The position numbers were made by a program, and so were the translations under genes. A model generated the notes under the pieces. The model was given only the letters and a program-made list of their open reading frames with translations. It had not been told where the DNA came from and did no database searches. This document shows positions 55,801 to 64,000 of a stretch of DNA of 64,000 nt, one piece after another. The stretch is from Zygnema cylindricum (taxonomy: Eukaryota > Streptophyta > Zygnematophyceae > Zygnematales > Zygnemataceae). The stretch covers positions 169,822-233,821 of the forward strand of contig JBBHKE010000962.1 of the NCBI GenBank assembly GCA_037447655.1. The letters are read 5' to 3'. Numbering within the stretch: position 1 is the first letter of the stretch; each line of letters opens with the position of its first letter.

Positions 55801-58720
55801 TCAAGAGGGCTAAACAGTGAAATATGCATACATTATTGAACAAGCCAGCAAGCATTGGCTCTGCGTTTGGTGAGGCTATGACCGGTATATCCGGTCTCTT
55901 CTTCGCCAATGGTTCAAGGGTTTTCAAATGGCAATGGTCATCAAAGCCCTGTGTGATGAACAGATATTCAAAGGGAGGAAGATCATCCACCTGCAAGTAG
56001 TGAATACAAGAAGTTTAGAAAGTCAAACCTAAAACCAAAAAAAAATACAAAAAAAATTCTAAGAAAGCCATGTATACAGGAATACACTCATCTCACCATA
56101 ATTCATGAACACAGCTTCAATTCAAGGACAGAAGGAAGAGTACTTCAAACGTAAAGAACGAGAAGTAGAGATGAACTAGGAAAACCGCAAAATCAGTCTC
56201 CTCCAAATAGCTTTAGAAGAATGACTACACTTTAACAGCTTCATACATTTTGTTGGGACTCAGACTTCTACCTCAAATGTCAAAGTGCTGTATTGAGCCA
56301 CAAAAAGAAAACTATGTACCAAAACTAGAAAGACATGTCACTTCATACTATAAAGCCTCTCATAATCTTTGTAATCCCTCAGAATTTTAAACGAAGACAC
56401 TAGAAAACCGGAGCTCCTATCGCTGCCAATTTGATTCTTTTCCGAAGCAAAAGTTGAGGCATGAAGACAAATGGTATGACAAAAGTTGAATAATCCTTAC
56501 AGTCATATCCTTCGTGACTCTCTTGTTGGCACTATACAGCCAGGGAATGTTAAAGTCAAGAGCGGACCCCAAAATGGGATCTAAGAGGATACGTACACCG
56601 GCCATTTCAAACATCCAGCTATTCCCCTGCCGCCACCCTGTGCCCCACCATGTCATAAAAAAGAAAAGGCTCTGGATGTTTCCATAGTCTTTTACCGTTT
56701 TTGGAATAACACGGCTTTCACCATTTACAATTGAGCGGTGCATAGCCAAAATCCGAAAAGACTTCACACGTTCAAATATACAACTTACTTGTTTCCTGAG
56801 TTGTTAACAAACAAAAAAGAAGGCAAGAGTTAACAGTGCATGATTGAAACATAACCTCCAGATAGTACATTTTTCTGCCCTAAAGATAATTACCATGCAG
56901 AGGACAGCATGTAGGAAAAGCATATGTTGTGAGCAAACCTCAAGATAAGTTAGTTGCAAAGGGGACACTTTGGTGGACTCTGGTGCTGTGATGGCAACGG
57001 GTGAAGCAGAGCTCTCCAATGCTGTGGAAGGTAATGCCGAACTATTCTTTGCTTGCAAAAAAGAGACACCATGGCGTGACTGCTGTGCCATGGAGACGGC
57101 CCTGCATCATCAACATAGACGCATCTGCACGCATTAGCTTGAGATCGCGACTTACAAAAATAGTAGGAATAGATTTTGCAACTTACAAAAAAAGATTTGC
57201 AACCCACAAAAATAGTGGGAATAGATTTCACAATCACAACGATAGTAGGAATAGATTTTACCGACAGTTTTCTTTTGCGTTTATTATTGTCAGGCTAATC
57301 AACTTGGTTCACAGCCCTGACTGATTGTTAAAAATATACATTAACAGTCTGGAAAGCTCAGTCTAGAGGAAGAGGCACTTTCGAGAGTGATCAGGATGAT
57401 GCACTCTCCCAGGGAAAAAAACATAGTCATGCATTACAACCAATCATACTAAAGGTTAATTTGAAACTGGCCGTTACCGCGCTCATCTTTCCTGGATTAA
57501 AAAAGCTTCAAAAAATTAATTAGAGATGAACAAAATCTCTTCCCACATTCCAGTCTGTCTTTCCCATTCCCATTTTCCACAGCTTCGTTGGAGTACATTG
57601 CAGAGAACTCTTTTGATCCTTACACCTTGAGAAATCTTTGACACTAAGCGACAAGAATTTTGATTATCATCTAAATCCCAACAACAAAAAGAAATGAACA
57701 GTACGCCAGACGAAGTTTGGAGGATTTATTTTACCACACGTGAGAGAGAGTTAGTGTATGTTTTTGTGTTTCAATACTGAACTCATAATTTAAATGATTT
57801 ATATATGTATGGAAAAAATTTAGTCAAATAACTGTGCCAAAATTCAAACATACATTTCTGAAGTTGATAAGGTGTTTGTAGTGTTATCAAAAGAGAAAAC
57901 AGAATTAAAACAGAAAACAAAAATAAAGTTCTGAATAATATTCGATTACTGATGATGGCCAACATCCTGAATCAAGATCCATTCCTCTCTCACTGAAAAC
58001 TCAAACGTGTCATAAACAATAACTACATCGAATCGCTATTAGATTTATTTTTTCATAGGTTTTTCTTCGCCTCACAAAATCGATTTCTTGAGCAACAATG
58101 GTCAAATTTTCGTTTAGAAGTAATCAAACAAAAAGTAGGACTCACCTTTTTGACATTTGATATTGCAATTAAGAAAAAGAGTAACTATGTAATCATATAA
58201 CCGAATTTGAGAGGGGAGAAAGAGAATTCAACTCTATTTGTGTGGAGGGCTCGAGCAATTGTAAGTTACGTCAAAAAAGACACAAAACAGTATTTTTGTT
58301 TGATAACAACTCGCACTACTTCCTTAACTTATAAAAAGACAAAGAATCTAAGAAACATGCCTTAGCCGTAAATGCTTACCGCATCTTCTTCTTCAATATT
58401 ATTGGTTTAGGCTAAGCTTATTTCTAACAAAACCGAATACTGCAAATACTCCAATTCGCAATGTACCTTATGCTTACTCCAAAAATAAGCTGAATAAATA
58501 CATGTAATCGAGACAAATCGATTCAAAATACTTTATTATGATTTATATGTCAGAGACGTTATTTGTACCTGTGCTTATTGCCGCAGGCTATTTTCAAAAC
58601 AGGCTGGACCACACTCTCCGAAACCCTAGAGCGATGACAGTTTTCTCCTTTATTGGTTCTTGCAGAGCCTCGAAGGCTAGTGCCAAAAAATGATACGGCG
58701 TGCATTGCCTGAGCAGCCAT
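52855..58720 (-). CDS. Metallo-beta-lactamase-fold protein with transit-peptide-like N-terminus
   Basis: Eight exons join in phase to 361 aa: 58720-58569, 57101-56939, 56626-56501, 55990-55832, 55498-55380, 55130-54939, 53974-53884, 52938-52855. The first 90 or so residues are rich in Ser, Ala and Thr with few acids, which suggests import into the chloroplast. The MBL fold starts at about 106 (NSWMFEMAGVRILLDPI). The metal-site region reads TQGFDDHCH at 160-168, where most relatives have a HxHxDH motif. Further blocks shared with plant relatives are VTYLEPGQSTTI, AGPVLGPPWQRPENGY, LYLEPHCVY, TPVVKQELPAFTLVSGQE and FVVPMANAELDAEGLL. These match plant and cyanobacterial uncharacterised MBL proteins. 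The substrate is unknown. Introns hold purine-rich arrays. Confidence 0.88.
53079..53300. mobile_element. Family C-like end in MBL intron, partial
   Basis: TACAACCACCGCGAATCGTTATTAGAG-type sequence marks a family C left end, preceded at 52993-53075 by a diverged tandem copy (CAAATCGTTGTTTTAGCAAA and AAATTATTAGCCTGG). No clean right end was found. Confidence 0.5.
54719..54930. repeat. GGGAGG/GAGAGA simple repeat in MBL intron
   Basis: A purine array on the plus strand in intron 53975-54938, abutting the exon 6 donor side (54939). It is pyrimidine-rich in the transcript. Confidence 0.9.
55225..55360. repeat. AGAAGAGAAT decamer array in MBL intron
   Basis: About a dozen AATAGAAGAG/AAAAGAAGAG units occupy intron 55131-55379, close to the exon 5 donor (55379). 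Pyrimidine-rich in the transcript. Confidence 0.9.
58020..58060. mobile_element. Lone family C terminus
   Basis: ACTACATCGAATCGCTATTA followed by GATTTATT resembles a family C left end, within the first MBL intron (57102-58568). No partner end was found. Confidence 0.45.
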
Positions 58721-58930
58721 AACTCGTTATAATTTAGGAAAAAGTAAACAATATTTGCAAGATAAGTGGTGGAAATGGAAGAAAGAAACGGAGGAAACGC
58801 GCATACGGTTAAAAGAACGGCAATATTGTAGCTTTCGTTTCGTATCGTGGAAATGTCGAATCTAAATCAGTAAATAGGGTACCAATGGTATCGGACGGTC
58901 AGTATCACGTCCGCGAAATAAGAATGTGAA
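58721..58930. promoter_or_regulatory. Upstream region of the MBL-fold gene
   Basis: This holds the promoter of the minus-strand gene. No TATA box could be assigned with confidence. A family B-like element begins at 58931. Confidence 0.35.
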
Positions 58931-59589
58931 TAAGTATATGGTTACATCAGACGAAAAGTGAGGTTTAATACAAAATTTTGTACTTGCCCGTACCATGCCG
59001 TACTATATTTTCGTGAGTTTCTTGAAAACAACATTACAGAAAATAAGATTACGATTCTCCAAGTATCCAGGAGTATACGTCGACCGTCCGATTACATTTT
59101 GGTCTTCATCTGCGAAGCAATCGCTACATGCGCCTTTGTATTGGTGAACCCACCTCGCGGAGGTGGGTTCAGCAATACAGAACCAGTCATTTCGCTACAC
59201 CTGGACGATAGACACGTGCGTCGATGAAAAATGAAAAATTTCACACGCCCGTAAAGTCACGTGCCTTCGGATAAGGTGACCGAAATTTTTTTGCCGAAAA
59301 GAAATGCGATTTTTTCCTGAAAGTCAGCAGAGTGAAGGAGATCTCTGAGGTACATTGACGCGGTACACTTCCAAAATACGCAAGTACGGATTTTCATACG
59401 AAAGTGGTCGGTTTCCAAATCTTTGCGATTTTAGAGATTTGATCGTCGACTTACGTGGAACCACTCAAATCAAAACACGTATGTAAAATCTTATTTATAG
59501 ACGATACGCGATGTAACCGAGGCCTCTGTAATACAGAAATTTTGCTGTCCGTACTATTACAAAGACCTCCTGATGTAACCATGCCCTAA
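58931..59589. mobile_element. Family B-like element, 659 bp
   Basis: The left end TAAGTATATGGTTACATCAG pairs with CTGATGTAACCATGCCCTAA on the right (16 of 20 positions as inverted repeat). A hairpin sits at 59137-59179, with arms TGTATTGGTGAACCCACCTC and its complement around CGCGG. Non-coding. Confidence 0.6.
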
Positions 59590-59825
59590 GGTAAAAGGTT
59601 ACCCGCCCACGAATCACGGGACACGGGTGCTGCATGAGGAATGACTGATGTGGCCCAGGAAATAGGAACGTGAATCGGCAATGAAAGTACAATGTCGAAC
59701 TGAGCTTACATACAACGCGGCACACATGTGCTTAAGGTCTTACGTGGCTCTCGTTACAGCACAGGATTGTACTGTAGAATCTGAACAGCTGTACTACGGT
59801 ACATTACTGTACAACATTTTAAAAA
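59590..59825. other. Intergenic, no feature recognised
   Basis: A short stretch between two transposons, ending in the 8-bp target duplication TTTAAAAA at 59818-59825. Confidence 0.5.
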
Positions 59826-60385
59826 GGGAATTGATCATGACAGTGACTGTTTTGGTTGCGCACAGTCACTTACGTCATTTTGTCAAAAAACGTACGTTTG
59901 AAGTACACATTGGCACAAATAAAGTACCGTTGGGCATAAATTTGACGGTCAATCGGTTGGACATCTTTGACTTTCATAGTATTGTTTCAGCCGCTCAAAA
60001 TTTTGCCGCGCTTGCGAACGTCGACCGTCATAATAAAATTAGCAATTCACACGGCCGGCGAGCGTTTACGGTAACAAAACGGCGGCGACCACATGTAAAT
60101 AAAATGGTTGCAGACAGTAACTTTTTGTCGTTATGTGAGCTCCACGGTGAGAGCACTTAGCCGCAAAATTGAAATTGAATCGTCTGTGTTACATTGAACT
60201 TAGACGCAAAGTGAAACGAAACCTATTGAAACTGAAAGTACTATAAGTCTCGTACGGAAATATTATCACGCACGAAACGAAATAAACTTTTATAATAAAA
60301 CGAACCGGCGTAAAAATATCATTTGAAATTAAATGAAAAAAAATGAGCGTCGTCACGCGCGACGAAATCGAGCCACGCTATTTAC

Positions 60386-60759
60386 TAGTGTTGGGTATCG
60401 GGTAGTTTCATATCGCGATAATTTGAATATTCGATATATCGAATATCGATCGAGAAGATTCCTCGATATATCGTACCGGGACCAACATAAATTATCGCGA
60501 TATATATCGCAAAAATTGCGTGCCCGTACAGTCAGAGTACGGAAAACCGTATGAAAAATCGTACGTAGAATCGTACGAAAAATCGTACGGATATTTCCCC
60601 CCCATATTTTCATTTCGATATATCGTCGATACGATATATCGTCGATACGATATATCGGCGATATATCGTGATAATTTGAAATTCGATATATTGAATATCG
60701 GGTACATGAAATTCGATATATATTGAATATCGGCAATGGGTCCTCGATACCCAACACTA
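60386..60759. mobile_element. hAT-like MITE nested in family A arm, 374 bp
   Basis: The termini are TAGTGTTGGGTATCG and the inverted CGATACCCAACACTA. The target duplication CTATTTAC lies at 60378-60385 and 60760-60767. The opposite arm of the host element keeps the uninterrupted site (GTAAATAG in the inverted arm, about 61716-61723), which proves the insertion and the 8-bp duplication. The interior is full of CGATATATCG words. Confidence 0.95.
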
Positions 60760-60886
60760 CTATTTACGAATCAACATACTTACATTGAAAGCGAAATGTT
60801 AGGATATTGGGCGAATCGGCGTCGGCCGAAATCGTGCAGTCAAATTTTTGTTCGGTTCGCGTCAGTTATGTTTTGTTTCGTTCGGT

Positions 60887-61505
60887 ACATCGCGAATCGT
60901 AATTAGAGTAATGAAAAAATTAGAGTAAAAAAACAAAAAAAAACAATTAGAGTAATGAACTCTAATTTATGTGATAGAACTTTTTTCACAGTCGAAGTTT
61001 ACTCTAATTTATTTAAGTACTCTATATTGGGTTATGTCGGCAATAAATTTCCGCGCTGAAATATAAACACTAAATTACGTGAACGTACAAAATCTGTCAA
61101 TCCGTATAGTTTTGACGTCATTATGACGCTAGTATTATTTGTCGCGCTGAATGTCAGTTAATGTTCACACTGACAACGATGCTGTCGACAGACGAGAGTT
61201 ATGCGAACGGCTTTTTTTCGATGTGATTGATTTTTCGCTTAGTCCGATTTCACGTGCGAGCGCGATTGTATTAAATCATTATTTGTACTTTTTTCCTTAA
61301 AAAAGTACAGTTTTGCACGGTCGAACGTCGACCGTACTCGACACTATTTAAAACGAACCTATATTACAATTCTGTTACGCTAATTAAACTTACCTAAATT
61401 AGAATAATGAAAAAATTAGAATCATTTACTCTATTTGATGTCACAGAGTCGAAATTTCTAGCGACCGAATTAGAGTAATTTACTCTAATTACGATTAGCC
61501 GTGTA
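60887..61505. mobile_element. Family C MITE nested in family A, about 620 bp
   Basis: The ends are ACATCGCGAATCGTAATTAG and the inverted CTAATTACGATTAGCCGTGT. The body aligns with 31959-32462, sharing AATGAAAAAATTAGA, TTTGTACTTTTTT and GAGTCGAAATTT. Confidence 0.85.
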
Positions 61506-62507
61506 CTGTACTTTTGTGTCAGTTCGGTTTGGTGCGAGCGCCGACCGGTATTCATTTGTTCGAGTCGCACGCTGGTCGATTGCGAGGAAATGTTGGTTCG
61601 CGAAGCGTGACGCGATTTTTTCGTCCGCGGAAGTATTATATGTGTACAACAAAGCGGCAATACCTTTGTACGGCCGATCCTGCAACGATCTTGTCAATGT
61701 AAGTATGTTGATTCGTAAATAGCGTGGCTCGATTTCGTCGCGCGTGACGACGCTCATTTTTTTCATTTAATTTCAAATGATATTTTTACGCCGGTTCGTT
61801 ATATTATAAAAGTTTATTTCGTTTCGTGCGTTATAATATTTCCGTACGAGACTTATAGTACTTTCAGTTTCAATAGGTTTCGTTTCACTTTGCGTCTAAG
61901 TTCAATGTAACACTAAGACGATTCAATTTCAATTTTGCTGCTAAGTGCTCTCACCGTGGAGCTCACATAACGACAAAAAGTTACTGTCTGCAACCATTTT
62001 ATTTACATGTGGTCGCCGCCGTTTTGTTACCGTAAACGCTCGCCGGCCGTGTGAATTGCTAATTTTATTATGACGGTCGACGTTCGCAAGCGCGGCAAAA
62101 TTTTAAGCGGCTGAAACAATACTATGAAAGTCAAAGATGTCCAACCGATTGACCGTCAAATTTATGCTCAACGGTACTTTATTTGTACCAATGTGTACTT
62201 CAAACGTACGTTTTTTGACAAAATGACGTAAGTGACTGTGCGCAACCAAAACAGTCACTGTCATGATCAATTCCCTTTAAAAAGCATGCCATATGCTGGA
62301 GGACACAAAACACAATTTAGATGGGCTTTTCCATGTTGACGGTGTGCGGACTTTGGATCTTTTGCCAGTGCTCTCTCTATGTTCCATATACAGTTTCACA
62401 CGAGAAAAACTGTTATGAACAAACAAGCGTGCAGCTTCGCGTAACTAGCGGGTCTTCAACTTGAAGCGGTGTGGGTCTGAGCGTCATACTTTATCCAACT
62501 CTGAGCT

Positions 62508-62566
62508 AAGGGTGCGTCTCCATGTGCTAAAGTAAGGTTTTTTTCCTGTCGTTTTCTTGTAAAACT
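62508..62566 (-). mobile_element. Solo family B right terminus in inverted orientation
   Basis: CTAAGGGTGCGTCTCCATGT and the following 39 bases are the reverse complement of the right terminus at 63290-63349. It stands directly before a left terminus. Confidence 0.65.
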
Positions 62567-63349
62567 TAGGGTGCGTCTCTATGTACTTCAAACTTAGAGA
62601 TTTTTTTTTTTTTTAGCGCAGATCCGGCGGACCCGGATTTCGGGTGTCCCTATGTGTACCACACGAAATTGTCACTTAAGGGCGTGACGATTGTATACGT
62701 CGACAAAGCCCGTGACGGCTGTCAACGTCTACAATCTATGATGACGCACGTTATTTTTCGTAGCTGCTTGTGACGTCGCGCGACTTTTCGTGACATTGTA
62801 GACCTACCTCCCTCCAGCCTGTGCCGTTTCACGGTTGAAGAAGATGCGTTTTGCCTTTGCGTCTATTGTCGGCTCGACGTGAAATGGCATAGGAACCTTG
62901 AGACCCCTGCAAAAAAAAAATCCGTACCGGATGGAAACGGACAAAACAAAACAAACTGTGCTTCTCTTTGTCGTATTAGACAAAAACGGACAAAACATAG
63001 CGAATCGTGTACACTTCCACGTCGCTTGAATTCGTTTGAAGTTTTTGAACAAAACATTACACGTGCGAATACGTGTTCCTATTTGATTATAGAAAATCCC
63101 TAATTTTAAAACACATCGGCCCTGTATTTTAAAGATAAGGTTGAAGGTGACGTTTTTTGTCGTCGAAGTGGGTCCAAAAGCACAAGACGACAACTTGTAG
63201 TACATTTTAAATTCGATGATGACGCAAAATATACTTCTCTTTTTTTCTATTTGATTGTACGGTTGAAACTTACGCGGTACAGCTCTAAGTTTTACAGGAA
63301 AACAACAGAAAAAAAACCCTTACTTAAGCACACAGAGACGCACCCTTAG
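62567..63349 (+). mobile_element. Family B transposon with inverted partner arm
   Basis: The left end TTAGGGTGCGTCTCTATG and the right end GAGACGCACCCTTAG bound a body homologous to 343-1140. The segment 63350-63655 is an inverted partial copy of 62670-63310, with shared blocks GCGTAAGTTTCAACCGTAC, GTTGTCGTTTTGTG, ACGTCATCTTCAA and CGTCGACATTGCC-type sequence. Together they form a large hairpin. Confidence 0.75.
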
Positions 63350-63655
63350 AGACGTACCGCGTAAGTTTCAACCGTACAAAAAAATAGCGAAAATGAGAAG
63401 TACTTTTTGCGTCATCATCAAATTAAAGATGTACTACATGTTGTCGTTTTGTGTTCTTCGACCCACGGCCACGCCAAAAAACGTCATCTTCAAACTTTTC
63501 TTTAAAACACAGGGAAGATGTGTTTCAAAACAAAGAATTTTCGACGTCACAAACAGTTACAAAAATTAATGTGCGTCATCACAAATTGTACACTGTCGAC
63601 AGCCGTCACGGGCATTGTCGACGTATACAATCGTCAAGCCCGTTGATGTCCAATT

Positions 63656-64000
63656 CGTAAGGCTTTCAACTTTTTTACGAAAACTACATAGTATTCGTCT
63701 TTTTCATACTTTTCGTAAAATTCGTGTAAATTTCTCTGTACGGCCATGTATAAAAACGTAGGGAAAGCGTAATCTTTGAAAATCCTTAAAAATCTTCAAA
63801 AGTACAGAAATTTAACAGAAATGTACGAAATTGTATGAAAGTTTACCTTAAAAAACCTAATAGTACGGAATATCTATGGCAGCCATACTGAAATATAATG
63901 GAGCGTACGGCAATGTACCTTGGAAAACCTAAGAAATCCCCTAATAATCCACGTCATCGGTCTTTCCATGTCCCCTCCCAAACGCCATGCCCCACTTCCA
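63656..64000. other. Window end, no feature recognised
   Basis: AT-rich with many GTACG/CGTAC words typical of the neighbouring transposons. No gene or complete element is seen. Confidence 0.4.

Larger units (their letters stand above)
59826..62275. mobile_element. Family A long-TIR element, 2450 bp, with nested MITEs
   Basis: It begins GGGAATTGATCATGACAGTG and ends in the inverted CACTGTCATGATCAATTCCC. An 8-bp target duplication TTTAAAAA is at 59818-59825 and 62276-62283. The arms are nearly identical over about 580 bases: the right arm is 61694-62275 and the left arm is 59826 to about 60788, interrupted by the hAT-like MITE at 60386-60759. A family C MITE (60887-61505) takes up most of the centre. 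No transposase frame remains, so the element is non-autonomous. The long arms and 8-bp duplication could fit a foldback-type or a Mutator- or hAT-related element; the superfamily is not settled. Confidence 0.9.

Noticed and set aside
59681-60160. Plus-strand open frame of 159 codons as a transposon protein
   Set aside because: It starts outside the family A element and runs through its arm. The reading is not shared by the sister copy at 30705 and has no transposase motif.

Overview
The window is AT-rich nuclear DNA from a green-lineage eukaryote. The evidence is plant-type ubiquitin (S19, D24, A57), a plant-style NF-YB histone-fold protein, a plant/cyanobacterial-type metallo-beta-lactamase-fold protein with a transit-peptide-like N-terminus, and many short GT-AG introns. 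A streptophyte green alga fits best, but the species cannot be named from the sequence. No bacterial operons, CRISPR arrays, rRNA or tRNA genes were recognised.

Seven protein-coding genes could be rebuilt exon by exon with consistent phase: a Costars/ABRACL-like gene (minus, 12704-14065, 2 exons), NF-YB (plus, 15044-16811, about 6 exons), an RBM28/Nop4-type nucleolar five-RRM protein (minus, 19188-30467, 17 exons, 785 aa), hexa-ubiquitin (plus, 35560-36933, intronless), mitochondrial-type ribosomal protein uL1 (minus, 39821-47035, 11 exons, 358 aa), an AIRIM/C1orf109-like protein (plus, 47392-51428, about 9 exons, 224 aa) and an MBL-fold protein (minus, 52855-58720, 8 exons, 361 aa). Costars/NF-YB and uL1m/AIRIM-like are head-to-head pairs with short shared promoters; the other neighbours are mostly convergent. 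RBM28/Nop4, AIRIM-like and uL1m all relate to ribosome making or function, but in different compartments.

The gene-free ends (1-5000 and 58.9-64 kb) and the block 30.5-35 kb are packed with non-autonomous DNA transposons. Four families are defined here by their termini. Family A has long inverted repeats, ends GGGAATTG and 8-bp target duplications. The hAT-like elements have ends TAGTGTTGGGTATCG and 8-bp target duplications, with three intact copies. Family B has ends TAAGGGNGNGT..CCCAT, internal TGTAGACG motifs and a central hairpin. Family C consists of small MITEs with ends TACACCGCGAATCG.TATTAG and many copies, several of them in introns. No transposase coding sequence was found. Introns carry several purine/pyrimidine minisatellites, and two introns have grown by tandem copying of units that contain their own splice sites. 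The stretch 5-9 kb is T-rich on the plus strand and shows no recognisable gene.
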